Source: Bryobacterales bacterium
GTDB taxonomy: Bacteria; Acidobacteriota; Terriglobia; Bryobacterales; Bryobacteraceae
Assembly: GCA_003142355.1 (NCBI GenBank)
Contig: PLMF01000089.1
Span: 2,753 to 16,155, forward strand
DNA: 13,403 nucleotides
Reading direction: 5' to 3'
Part shown: positions 6,533 through 13,403 of the stretch, in pieces
How positions within the stretch are numbered: position 1 is the first letter of the stretch
How the letters are laid out: the number at the start of each line of letters is the position of its first letter
Made by a program: the position numbers and the translations under genes
Notes under the pieces: model-generated
What the model was told of the DNA's origin: nothing
Databases searched by the model: none
What the model saw: only the letters and a program-made list of their open reading frames with translations

Positions 6533-7666
6533 TTATTCGTTCACGTGGACCACCTGCGCCGGCTCGAAGCCGTTGAAGTGCGTGGCGGAGGCGTTGCTGT
6601 AAGCGCCAATGTTTTCCGAGTAGAGCAGATCGTCGATCTCGAGCCTGGGCAATTCTTCGGATTGAACGATGGCGTCCATGCCGTCGCAGGTCTGCCCGAA
6701 TACCGTGCAGATTTCGGTGTCGCCTTTCTTGAACGCCTTGAGGCGATACTGGCAGTGGTCGAATACGATACCGGAGAACGTGTGATACACGCTGTCGTCG
6801 ATGTAGTAGCAGGTTTTGCCGTCGCGGAAGGCCTTGCCGATGATGCGCGCGACGGCGGTGGCGGCGGTGGCCACGAGGTACCGGCCCGGCTCGGCCAGAA
6901 TCTCGATATCCGGGGCGAATAGCCGGTCGATTTCCGAATTGATCTTCCGGGCGAGCACCGGGAAGGGCTTCACGCGCGCGTCGTAAGGCACCGGGAAGCC
7001 GCCGCCGATGTCGAGGATTCTGATTTCGTGGCCGCGCGACCGGGCTTCCCGCATCACCGCCGCGGCGATGTTTAGGGCTTGCACAAAGTTGTCGAAATTG
7101 GTGCACTGGCTGCCCACGTGGAAGCTCAGGCCCTCCACCACCAGCCCGATGCGGAAGGCCTCGAGAATCAGGTCCACGGCCTCGCCGGTATCGCAGCCGA
7201 ACTTGTTCGACAGCTCCACCATCGACCCGGTGTTGGGAACGCTCAACCGCAACACCAGGCCGGCATGGGGCGCGTACCGTTTGATCTTGCGCAGCTCATC
7301 CGGGTTGTCGTAGGTGAGGAGCGGCTTGTACTCGTCGAGAGCTTCGAGCGTTCGCTTGGGCTTGATGGGGTTGGCGTAGATGATTTTGTCCCAGATGAAG
7401 TCCTGCCGCTCCTTGGCCGGAAGGTGCTGGATGTTCTCGTGGACCATCATGAATTCGGGGAGCGAAGCGACATCGAAGCTGGCCCCGGCGCGGTAGAGCG
7501 TGCGGATGATCTCCGGCGCGGGATTGGCCTTCACGGCGTAGTACGCCTGCACTTTCGGTAGACGCCTGCGGAAGGTGGCGTAATTGCGGCGGATGGCGTC
7601 GTGGTCGATCACCACCACGGGGGTGCCATACCGTTTCGCGATGGCGAGCAGTTGTTTCTGTGTCAT
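6533..7666 (-). CDS. PLP-dependent ornithine/arginine/lysine decarboxylase (alanine-racemase fold)
   Basis: This 377-residue enzyme belongs to the group IV (Orn/DAP/Arg decarboxylase 2) family and would remove CO2 from a basic amino acid to give a di- or guanidino-amine. The PLP lysine is K46 in YYAVKANP. HVGSQ at 183-187, GGGFP at 221-225 and EPGR at 259-262 form the PLP-phosphate site. The second-subunit motif is C327-D-G-M-D331, with Y356 in GAYSNAS near the end. It follows the deoxyhypusine-synthase-like gene after three bases, so the two form an operon. The ODC-like CDGxD and SVYHTFSG (292-299) motifs favour ornithine or lysine. The agmatine deiminase next door makes arginine equally worth testing. 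Codons 352-369 are copied exactly at 1399-1452. Confidence 0.9.
   Translation of the reverse strand: MTQKQLLAIAKRYGTPVVVIDHDAIRRNYATFRRRLPKVQAYYAVKANPAPEIIRTLYRAGASFDVASLPEFMMVHENIQHLPAKERQDFIWDKIIYANPIKPKRTLEALDEYKPLLTYDNPDELRKIKRYAPHAGLVLRLSVPNTGSMVELSNKFGCDTGEAVDLILEAFRIGLVVEGLSFHVGSQCTNFDNFVQALNIAAAVMREARSRGHEIRILDIGGGFPVPYDARVKPFPVLARKINSEIDRLFAPDIEILAEPGRYLVATAATAVARIIGKAFRDGKTCYYIDDSVYHTFSGIVFDHCQYRLKAFKKGDTEICTVFGQTCDGMDAIVQSEELPRLEIDDLLYSENIGAYSNASATHFNGFEPAQVVHVNE
6560..6613 (-). repeat. 54-nt direct repeat, intact copy inside the decarboxylase gene
   Basis: Identical to 1399-1452 and in the same orientation, 5,161 bp apart. Here the bases are in frame and encode residues 352-369 including the conserved GAYSNASATHF segment. 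This copy is the source and the distant one is derived. Confidence 0.9.
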
Positions 7667-7669
7667 CGG

Positions 7670-8884
7670 TCAGTCGAGGACGGGATCGGAGCCGTCCACC
7701 ATTTTCAGTTCAGTGTGGAGGAAGTACTCTTTGGTCAGCGCCTTCATCATCTTGTCGCGCTGATCGTAGAGGCGGCGCAGCTTGCGGGGCTTGTGCCGGG
7801 CCAGCGCGTAGTGCGTCAGCAGCGGCATGGCGATGGTGGTGTCGGTGTAGCAGACCACGGCGTCGGGGAGGCGGTCCGGATCCACCTTGCCCCAGCTCAC
7901 TGCCTCGCTGGGCGTGGCGCCGCTCAGGCCGCCGGTGTCGGGGCGCGCGTCGGTCACCTGCAGGAAATAATCCTGGCCGTATTCCTTGATGCGCAGCACT
8001 TCCTGAATCTGCGGCTCGGTCTGGAGCGTGAAGTTCTTGGGACTGCCGCCGCCCCACAGGACCACTCCGCTTTTGCCGCCCGCGCGCTTGGCGGCCAGCA
8101 CGATAGCGGTGGTCTCGTTGACGTCGATGGAGGCATTCACGCGCAGCTTGTTGCCGCGCAGCTCCACGCCGGCCACGTTCATGCCGATGGTGGAATCGCC
8201 CGGCGAAGAGGTGTAGCAGGGCACGCCGGCGCGATAGGCGGCGGCCAGCACGGAGACATCTTTGACCCCGGCCTTGCGCTCCCACTCGGCGGCATATTTT
8301 CCGAGCAGGTAATGCAGCTCGGCGGTGCCCATCTCTTTCTGAAATTCGGGCTGGATGAGAATGGCGCGCAGGATTTCGTCGGTAGCCATGAGGCAGTCGC
8401 TGTAACCGAGCAGCACGTCGTAGACGCGCACGATGTCGTTGTCGCGCAGCTCGGTGTCATCCATCTTAAAGCTGCCGGCTCGCACCGGGTAGTTCAGCGC
8501 GAAGTGCAGGTCGTGATAGAGGATGGCGCCGGTGGAGACGATCCAGTCCACAAATCCGGCCTTGATGAGCGGGACGATGGAAGAGCAGCCGAGCCCCGCC
8601 GGAGTGAGCGCGCCGGAAAGGCTCATGCCGATGGTGACATCCGGCTCGAGCATCTTCCCGGCGAAAAGCTGGCACCCCTCCCTGAGCCGCGCGGCGTTGT
8701 ACGCCAGAAACGCGTCGTCCACCAGGTCGGCCAGCTTCTCCTTGCCCGTGAGGTTCTTGGGCAGGATGCGTTTGCCGGAGAGGTACTGGTCGCGGTTGGG
8801 GCACGTCTTCTTCTTGAGCCAGTCCGGCATTTCGGACAGGTCTTCACGGTAGCGGCGGTTGGTGTGGGGAGTCTTCTTGGCCAT
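7670..8884 (-). CDS. Deoxyhypusine synthase-like enzyme, probable homospermidine synthase
   Basis: The protein has 404 residues from the ATG at 8884 (MAKKTPHTN); the frame is open further upstream but would run into the divergent gene. The family transfers an aminobutyl group from a polyamine with NAD and a catalytic lysine. S-G-A-T-P-S-E327-A-V-S-W331-G-K333 aligns with the human enzyme's E323, W327 and K329, so the imine-forming lysine is present. The human GGGVVKHH region is replaced by GGGSPKNF (278-285), which removes the catalytic histidine and is typical of the bacterial DHS-like branch. Bacteria lack eIF5A, and members of this branch have been linked to homospermidine formation from putrescine. 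Context supports this: it heads an operon with a decarboxylase and is divergent from agmatine deiminase. The exact product is inferred. Confidence 0.88.
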   Translation of the reverse strand: MAKKTPHTNRRYREDLSEMPDWLKKKTCPNRDQYLSGKRILPKNLTGKEKLADLVDDAFLAYNAARLREGCQLFAGKMLEPDVTIGMSLSGALTPAGLGCSSIVPLIKAGFVDWIVSTGAILYHDLHFALNYPVRAGSFKMDDTELRDNDIVRVYDVLLGYSDCLMATDEILRAILIQPEFQKEMGTAELHYLLGKYAAEWERKAGVKDVSVLAAAYRAGVPCYTSSPGDSTIGMNVAGVELRGNKLRVNASIDVNETTAIVLAAKRAGGKSGVVLWGGGSPKNFTLQTEPQIQEVLRIKEYGQDYFLQVTDARPDTGGLSGATPSEAVSWGKVDPDRLPDAVVCYTDTTIAMPLLTHYALARHKPRKLRRLYDQRDKMMKALTKEYFLHTELKMVDGSDPVLD

Positions 8885-8921
8885 GGTTGGTAAGTCAACG
8901 ATTTTAGCGCACAATCGGATT
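8885..8921. promoter_or_regulatory. 37-bp divergent promoter of the polyamine genes
   Basis: On the minus strand TAAAAT (8906-8901) is a 5/6 match to a -10, sixteen bases before the ATG at 8884. On the plus strand TTGGTA (8887-8892) and CACAAT (8910-8915) have 17-bp spacing and moderate matches, with the -10 six bases before the ATG at 8922. The two promoters overlap, so coordinated control of deamination and triamine synthesis is plausible. Confidence 0.4.
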
Positions 8922-10001
8922 ATGGCCACACCGATCGGAAAGACGCCCGCCTCCCTCGGCTTCTCGATGCCCGCGGAATGGGAGACGCACGAAGCCACCT
9001 GGCTGGCCTGGCCTCATAACCCGACGGATTGGCCGGACAAGCTCGATATCATCCGCTGGGTCTACACCGAGATCGTGCGCAGGATATCGCCGGGTGAGGC
9101 CATCCGCATGCTGGTCAACTCCGGGAGCGAAGAGAAACTGGCCCGCCGCTATCTGAGCCGCGCGGGCGTTGACGCTCGGGGCGTGGAGTTCATCGTGCAT
9201 CCGACCAACCGCGGCTGGACTCGCGATAGCGGCCCGGTGTTTGTGCGGCGGAACGTTGCCCGCCGGCTCGAAACCGCGATCGTTCATTTCCATTTCAACG
9301 CGTGGGCCAAGTATCCCGACTGGCGCAAGGACCGCCGTGTGCCGTTGACCGCCGCCAAGCGGCTCGGGAAACGGCTGTTCCACGCGCGATGGAAGCGACG
9401 CCCGTTGGTGCTCGAAGGCGGCGGCATCGAAGTGAACGGCCGCGGCACATTGCTCATCACCGAGGAGTGCTACGGGGATGCGAAGACGCAGGTTCGCAAC
9501 CCGGGTCTGGGCCGGAAAGAATTCGAGGAGACGTTACGGGACTACCTCGGTGCGCCCAACATCTTCTGGCTAGGCGGCGGCGTGGCCGGCGACGACACGC
9601 ACGGGCATGTCGATGACATCTGCCGCTTCGTGAATGCCCGGACGGCGGTGCTCATCAAAGAGGACAACCCCAAGGACATCAACTTTCGTCCGCTGGCCGA
9701 GAACTGGGAGCGGATCGAGGACTTCCGCCTCGAGGACGGCTCGAAGCCCGAGGTGGTGGCGCTGCCCATGCCGGGCTCGCTCTACTTCGACGGCGACCGC
9801 CTGCCGGCGAGCTACGCCAACTTCTACATCTCGAATGCGGCGGTGCTCGTCCCGACCTTCAACGACCCCAACGACCGGTTGGCGCTGGGCATACTCGGGG
9901 AACTCTTCCAAGACCGCACGGTGGTGGGCATCCACGCCGTCGACCTGGTGCTGGGATTCGGCACGCTGCACTGCCTGACTCAGCAGCAACCAGCGGAGTA
10001 G
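8922..10001 (+). CDS. aguA: Agmatine deiminase
   Basis: The 359-residue protein hydrolyses agmatine to N-carbamoylputrescine and ammonia in the cytoplasm. It belongs to the PPAD/agmatine deiminase family of guanidine-modifying enzymes. Visible signatures are [10 protein letters not shown] (99-108), [20 protein letters not shown] (164-183), DDTHGHVDD with H229 (224-232), the [10 protein letters not shown] stretch (296-305) and the nucleophile C351 in LHCLTQQQP near the C-terminus. The usual GGGNxHC before the cysteine reads GFGTLHC here, a mild variation. The start at 8922 gives the normal length; the open frame extends upstream into the divergent gene. N-carbamoylputrescine amidase (AguB), the expected next enzyme, is not in the window. 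The alternative, a peptidyl-arginine deiminase, is unlikely because there is no signal peptide. Confidence 0.93.
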   Translation: MATPIGKTPASLGFSMPAEWETHEATWLAWPHNPTDWPDKLDIIRWVYTEIVRRISPGEAIRMLVNSGSEEKLARRYLSRAGVDARGVEFIVHPTNRGWTRDSGPVFVRRNVARRLETAIVHFHFNAWAKYPDWRKDRRVPLTAAKRLGKRLFHARWKRRPLVLEGGGIEVNGRGTLLITEECYGDAKTQVRNPGLGRKEFEETLRDYLGAPNIFWLGGGVAGDDTHGHVDDICRFVNARTAVLIKEDNPKDINFRPLAENWERIEDFRLEDGSKPEVVALPMPGSLYFDGDRLPASYANFYISNAAVLVPTFNDPNDRLALGILGELFQDRTVVGIHAVDLVLGFGTLHCLTQQQPAE

Positions 10002-10010
10002 AGGGGCAGG

Positions 10011-10280
10011 CTACACCCCGCGGCGCTCTTGTTCCAGGCGCTCCGCCAGGAACACCTTCAGCAAGGACTGATACGGCACATCGCGCTTGTTGGCGAGCAC
10101 TTTCAGATCCTCAATCATGGAGACCGGCAGCCGCAACGAAATGCTGCGCAAGGATGGTTTTAGGTCTGGGAGCTTCCGCCGCTTGGCTTGAGACCAGTCA
10201 ATGTACCTGGTGGAATCCTGAGTCGCCCAGAATTCCCGCTCTTGATCCTCCGAACGAAACTCAGGCACCCGCTTCTTCAT
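10011..10280 (-). CDS. brnA: BrnA-type antitoxin
   Basis: This 89-residue protein is the probable antitoxin and DNA-binding partner of the upstream toxin gene. The N-terminal half is charged (EFRSEDQEREFWATQDS at 7-23), a region that in this family wraps the toxin. The C-terminal half (SISLRLPVSMIEDLKVLANK and the following YQSLLKVFLAERL) is a ribbon-helix-helix/CopG-like DNA-binding module. Its ATG lies inside the toxin gene (20-nt overlap), so it is translated from the same mRNA. The eight bases TAAGAGAC directly before its ATG are identical to those before the toxin's GTG. Its stop lies 10 bp from the convergent aguA stop. Confidence 0.85.
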   Translation of the reverse strand: MKKRVPEFRSEDQEREFWATQDSTRYIDWSQAKRRKLPDLKPSLRSISLRLPVSMIEDLKVLANKRDVPYQSLLKVFLAERLEQERRGV

Positions 10281-10578
10281 GTCTCTTATAGGCCTCCTGC
10301 TCCCTGATGTTCATGTCTCGAACCGAAATCACACGAATCAGTTTGCCCCGCACGGTGAACGCGGCAAACAGGCGCCGGCCGGGGCTGGTCCGGCCGAGAG
10401 CGTAGTATCGCCGTTCCCGTTGTGAGTGCGCGATGTCGCGCCCGACGACCAAGGGTTCATTGAAGAACAGGTCCTCCGCTTCTTCAGGCGTGACGCGGTG
10501 CCGTTCCCAGTTCTTCTGGATATTGCCATCGTCCCAGTCGAACCCGATACAGTTTGCCAGAGGGTCTTGTCCGCCCAC
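10261..10578 (-). CDS. brnT: BrnT-type ribonuclease toxin
   Basis: This 105-residue protein has the BrnT (RelE-like fold) pattern: GFDWDDGNIQKNWERHRVT (12-30), EEAEDLFFNEPLVV (32-45), RRYYALGRT, RRLFAAFTVRGKLIRVISVR and a C-terminal EQEAYKRHEE. BrnT toxins cleave RNA and block translation; they are neutralised by BrnA encoded downstream, as here. The start is a GTG at 10578 because no ATG lies between it and the conserved FDWD. TATACT ends seven bases before that GTG, so the transcript may begin at the start codon. The toxin-first order is normal for this family. The gene is intact in length and motifs. Confidence 0.88.
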   Translation of the reverse strand: MGGQDPLANCIGFDWDDGNIQKNWERHRVTPEEAEDLFFNEPLVVGRDIAHSQRERRYYALGRTSPGRRLFAAFTVRGKLIRVISVRDMNIREQEAYKRHEEAGA

Positions 10579-10586
10579 GTCTCTTA

Positions 10587-10605
10587 GTATATATCAGACA
10601 TATAC
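10587..10605. promoter_or_regulatory. Palindrome and -10 of the brnTA operon
   Basis: GTATAT-ATCAGAC-ATATAC is an inverted repeat with six-base arms and a seven-base spacer. Its left arm overlaps TATACT (10591-10586 on the minus strand), a 5/6 -10 hexamer seven bases before the toxin's GTG. This is where an autoregulating BrnA/BrnT complex would be expected to bind. Confidence 0.5.
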
Positions 10606-10633
10606 ACATGAGAGGGGCTGGGGGCGAAGGGCC

Positions 10634-11317
10634 TCAGCGCGCAATCTCTTCCATCACCCGCGCCAGTTCCGCAGCCGGGTCAACCGCCCGCGTGATCTGC
10701 CGCCCCATCACCAGATAATCGGCGCCGTCGCGGATGGCCTCGGCGGGGGTGGCCACGCGTTTCTGATCGCCTCGGCCGGCGCCGGCGGAGCGGACACCCG
10801 GCGTGACCAGGATCGCCTTCGACCCCACAATCCGTCGCAGGACCGCGGCTTCGAGCGGTGAGGCCACGATGCCGTCCATGCCGGCTTCCATGGCTTGGCG
10901 CGCGCGCCGCTCGACCAGGTCGGAGACTTCACAGTTGTAGCCCAAGTCGTCGAGATCCGCGCGGCCGAAACTCGTCAGCACCGTGACGGCCAGCAGCGTC
11001 AAATTGCTCGCGGCCCGGCCCTCGACCGCCGCGCGCATCACCGAGCCCACCGCATGCACGGTGAGGAAGCGGACGCCGGTGCGCGCCACTTGCGCCACGG
11101 CCCGTTTCACAGTCTCGGGGATGTCGTAGAACTTCAGGTCGAGGAAAACGTCTTTTCCCTGCCCCTGCAGCTCGCGGACGAAATCCATGCCCGCCGCGGC
11201 GTAGAGTTCCATGCCGACTTTGTAGAAACTGACGCCGCCGCCGAGCCGCGCCACCAGCGCGCGCGCTTCCACGGCCGATTCGACATCCAGGGCGACGATG
11301 ATGGGGTTGAATTTCAT
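10634..11317 (-). CDS. pyrF: Orotidine 5'-phosphate decarboxylase
   Basis: The 227-residue enzyme makes UMP from OMP, the last step of de novo pyrimidine synthesis. It is a single-domain TIM barrel of normal bacterial length. D11 in IIVALDV, K33 in FYKVGMEL, the catalytic D60-L-K62-F-Y-D65-I-P67 signature, VTPGVR (171-176) and the phosphate-binding GRQIT (205-209) are all present. Its ATG overlaps the selD stop by four bases (ATGA), so it is translationally coupled to selD and has no promoter of its own visible. There is no known functional link between the two products; the pairing is probably transcriptional convenience. Confidence 0.95.
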   Translation of the reverse strand: MKFNPIIVALDVESAVEARALVARLGGGVSFYKVGMELYAAAGMDFVRELQGQGKDVFLDLKFYDIPETVKRAVAQVARTGVRFLTVHAVGSVMRAAVEGRAASNLTLLAVTVLTSFGRADLDDLGYNCEVSDLVERRARQAMEAGMDGIVASPLEAAVLRRIVGSKAILVTPGVRSAGAGRGDQKRVATPAEAIRDGADYLVMGRQITRAVDPAAELARVMEEIAR

Positions 11318-12327
11318 ATCAGGCGGATGGGCTTCTCCTGCCGCTCCACTACGCGGCCGACGCGATAAGCGCCTTCTAGTTGCGCCGCGTCCGCATCCGG
11401 CAGCGCGATCAGCAGGCCGCCGGAGGTCTGCGGATCGTAGAGCAGGTCTTCGATCTCGCGCGGCAATGGCCGAAGCGTCTCCACGGCGCAGGCCGCGAAT
11501 TCGCGGTTGTTCCTCAATCCGCCGGGCACCGCGCCCTGGCGGGCGTACTCCACCGCGCCGGGCAGAAAGCGAAGCTGGTCCACGGCGATTTCGAGCGTGA
11601 CCTGGCTCGCCAGCGCCATCTCGCGCGCGTGTCCGATCAATCCAAAGCCCGTCACATCCGTGCAGCCGTGGACGTCGAAGCGCAGCATCTCTTCGCAGGC
11701 GCGGCGGTTCAGCGTGAGCATGGATTCAATCGACGTCTCGACATCCTCGGGCTTCGCGATGCCGCGCTTGAGGGCGGTGGAAATCACCCCGGTGCCGAGG
11801 CGCTTGGTGAAGACCAGGGCATCGCCCGCGCGTGCGCCGGCGTTGGCTTTGACGCGCGCGGGGTGGATGACGCCCGTCACCGCATAGCCGAACTTGATTT
11901 CGTCGTCGGCCACGCTGTGACCGCCCAGGATGGAGCAGCCGGCCTCGTGCATCTTCTCGGCGCCGCCTCGGAGAATCTGCTCGAGATCGGCGAGATCGCC
12001 TTTCGCCGGATACGCCACGATGGAGAGCGCGGAGATCGGCCGGCCGCCCATCGCGTAGACGTCGCTCAGCGCGTTGGCGGCCGCAATGGCGCCGAAGGTA
12101 TAGGGGTCGTCCACGATGGGAGTGAAGAAATCCACCGTCTGCACCAGGGCGCACTCCGGCGTCAGCTTGTACACGCCGGCATCGTCGGCGGTGTCAAACC
12201 CAATCAGCACGTTTTCATCGGCCCAGCGGGGCACGGTCGCCAAAACTTGGTCCAACAACTTTGGACTCAGCTTGGACGCTCAACCCGCGGCCTTCACGTG
12301 GGCCGTCAGTTTGCGGGTATCGCTCAT
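11314..12327 (-). CDS. selD: Selenide, water dikinase (selenophosphate synthetase), selenocysteine-containing
   Basis: SelD makes selenophosphate from selenide and ATP for selenocysteine synthesis. The frame from the ATG at 12327 reads 15 codons, meets TGA at 12282-12280, and continues as an intact SelD for 321 more codons. Around the TGA the protein reads HVKAAG-U-ASKLSPKLLDQ, the family's active-site segment (GCGCK in E. coli): U16 replaces the catalytic cysteine, K19 the essential lysine, and the second cysteine is S18. TVDFFTP (64-70), AANALSDVYAMGG (83-95) and GCSILGGHS (130-138) are the ATP/metal motifs. AAGGA lies seven bases before the ATG. A hairpin follows the TGA. Without recoding, only a truncated frame from TTG 12258 would be called, lacking the active site. 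Confidence 0.93.
12250..12266 (-). promoter_or_regulatory. SECIS-like hairpin after the selD UGA
   Basis: Starting 13 bases after the UGA, GUCCAA pairs perfectly with UUGGAC around an AGUUG loop. A weaker lower stem (CCAAG with a later UUUGG) extends it. Bacterial SECIS elements lie at this distance inside the coding sequence and show GU in the apical loop, as seen here. SelB-dependent UGA recoding is inferred. Confidence 0.7.
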
Positions 12328-12354
12328 GCGAACGTCCTTACTATAATAACGGGG
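12328..12354. promoter_or_regulatory. 27-bp bidirectional core promoter between selD and the C45-like gene
   Basis: TATAAT at 12342-12347 points right and ends seven bases before the ATG at 12355. On the minus strand TATAGT (12345-12340) points to selD and overlaps it. The selD side also carries AAGGA (12339-12335), seven bases before its ATG. If both hexamers are used, the two polymerases compete for the same DNA. Confidence 0.5.
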
Positions 12355-13403
12355 ATGCGATACACTGCACGTCTTTCCGCTGTTTTGCTTCTGGGATTGG
12401 CTTTCACGCTGGTTTCCCGCGAGCCGCAAACCGACCCGCGCCTGAAAAGGGCTTCCCGCGCCAGCCAGCGGAATGGCTGGATCCAGGTGCACCTGGAGGG
12501 GACGCCGGGCGAGATTGGTTTCCAGCACGGGTACCTGCTGGCGCCGGAAATCAAAGACACCTTCCAGGACGTCTCCACCGAGATGGCGCACGATGAGAAG
12601 AAGCCCTGGGAGTTCTTCCGCAAGACCGCGCAGGAGGTCTTCTGGCCGCGCATCGAGCAGGAGTATCGGGATGAGCTGGCGGGCATCGCCGAGGGGCTGA
12701 AGGCGCGCGGCACGACGCTGGACGTATGGGACGTGGTGGCGCTGAACGCGTGGCTCGAGCTGCCCTACTACGACAAGTGGCTCGACAAGGGCAAACCCGC
12801 CGCCACCGCCGGCCCGGGAGACCATTGCAGCGCATTCGCAGCCACGGGCAGCTACACCAAAGACGGGCGCGTGGTGATCGGGCACAACAATTGGACGAGC
12901 TATGCCTCGGGCGAGCGCTGGAACATCATCTTCGACATCGCGCCGGCGAAAGGCAGCCGCATCCTCATGGATGGCATGCCGGGGCTGATCCACAGCGGCG
13001 ACGATTTCGGAGTGAACGCGGCCGGCATCATCATCACCGAAACCACCATCAGTAACTTCAATGGATTCGACCCCGGCGGCATTCCGGAGTTCGTGCGGGC
13101 GCGCAAGGCCATGCAATACGCCGCTTCCATCGACGATTTCGCGCGCATCATGAAGGAAGGCAACAACGGCGGGTATGCCAACAACTGGTTGGTAGCCGAC
13201 CGCAAGAACAACGAAATTGCGAGCCTCGAGCTGGGGCTGAGAAACGTGACGCTCGAACGCACCAAGGACGGTTTTTTCGTGGGCGCGAATTTTCCGGTGG
13301 ATCCGAAGCTGACCCAAGAGGAAACCACTTTCGATCCGGCCGACCAGACCACCAGCCAGAGCGCGCGGCACAAGCGCTGGCTGACGCTGATGGAGCAGAA
13401 CAA
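12355..13403 (+). CDS. Secreted C45 / phospholipase-B-like Ntn-hydrolase (C-terminus outside the window)
   Basis: The frame is open for 349 codons and leaves the window. Residues 1-22 (a short basic start, then LSAVLLLGLAFTLVS) look like an export signal. The segment EGTPGEIGFQHGYLLAPEI (48-66) is the N-terminal signature of C45 peptidase/acyltransferase-like proteins. DHCSAFAATGSYTKDGRVVI (156-175) places C158 as the likely N-terminal nucleophile exposed by self-cleavage, followed by GHNNW (176-180). The later GVNAAGIIITETTI and NNWLVADRKNNEIASLELG stretches match the amidase/phospholipase B fold. The substrate is not evident; an amide or acyl bond is expected. Divergent from selD with a 27-bp shared promoter; likely a leaderless mRNA. 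Family call good, function open. Confidence 0.8.
   Translation, partial: MRYTARLSAVLLLGLAFTLVSREPQTDPRLKRASRASQRNGWIQVHLEGTPGEIGFQHGYLLAPEIKDTFQDVSTEMAHDEKKPWEFFRKTAQEVFWPRIEQEYRDELAGIAEGLKARGTTLDVWDVVALNAWLELPYYDKWLDKGKPAATAGPGDHCSAFAATGSYTKDGRVVIGHNNWTSYASGERWNIIFDIAPAKGSRILMDGMPGLIHSGDDFGVNAAGIIITETTISNFNGFDPGGIPEFVRARKAMQYAASIDDFARIMKEGNNGGYANNWLVADRKNNEIASLELGLRNVTLERTKDGFFVGANFPVDPKLTQEETTFDPADQTTSQSARHKRWLTLMEQN

Noticed and set aside
7601..8893. Long plus-strand open frame (430 codons)
   Set aside because: It is antisense to the deoxyhypusine-synthase-like gene and the start of the decarboxylase gene. The composition is low-complexity (His, Gly, Val rich) and no motifs are seen.
10002..10020. 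Possible bidirectional terminator between aguA and brnA
   Set aside because: GGGG and CCCC could pair around a ten-base loop, but the stem is only about four pairs and no T-run follows on either strand.
12280..13371. Minus-strand open frame of 363 codons ending at the selD UGA
   Set aside because: Most of it is antisense to the C45-like gene. Its last 15 codons after the ATG at 12327 are the true N-terminus of SelD.

Overview
The window is GC-rich, densely coded bacterial DNA with nine transcription blocks on both strands and no RNA genes, CRISPR array or intact insertion sequence that I can see. The gene style points to an Acidobacteria-like (Solibacter/Bryobacter-type) chromosome. The pointers are a PadR regulator divergent from an ABC-2 type exporter whose permease carries a serine-hydrolase domain, a small membrane protein starting with the 'LVPDERRAEWLAEW' type of N-terminus, and a bacterial deoxyhypusine-synthase-like enzyme in a polyamine locus. 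This assignment is an inference from architecture, not from a marker gene.
Layout. 1-1244 (-): start and body of a radical SAM protein with a B12-binding-like N-terminus, running off the left edge. 1245-1733: a scar region without an intact gene. It holds a fragment of a DUF4143-type AAA ATPase gene joined to a copy of the 3' end of the amino-acid decarboxylase gene found 5 kb away, plus a short hairpin repeat array. 1734-5305 (-): ABC exporter operon (ATPase, then the permease/serine-hydrolase fusion). 5306-5376: divergent promoter with two PadR-type operators. 5377-6488 (+): padR-family gene overlapping a membrane protein with a CPxC/CPxxH ribbon. 6533-8884 (-): polyamine operon (deoxyhypusine-synthase-like enzyme, then an Orn/Arg/Lys decarboxylase). 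8922-10001 (+): agmatine deiminase. 10011-10578 (-): BrnT/BrnA toxin-antitoxin pair. 10634-12327 (-): selD then pyrF, overlapping by 4 nt. 12355-13403 (+): start of a secreted C45/phospholipase-B-like Ntn-hydrolase.
How the genes work together. The three polyamine genes would link arginine/ornithine decarboxylation, agmatine deimination and synthesis of a triamine, probably homospermidine. PadR very likely represses both itself and the exporter operon through the shared intergenic operators. SelD makes selenophosphate and appears to be a selenoprotein itself: an in-frame UGA at codon 16 sits at the active-site position and is followed by a SECIS-like hairpin, so the organism should decode selenocysteine.
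The most notable observations are the selenocysteine SelD, whose true start lies 69 nt upstream of the first uninterrupted frame; the exact 54-nt ectopic copy of the decarboxylase tail fused to a broken ATPase gene; the serine-hydrolase domain embedded in an exporter permease; and a recurrent arrangement of a -10 hexamer 6-7 nt before the start codon, which suggests leaderless transcripts.
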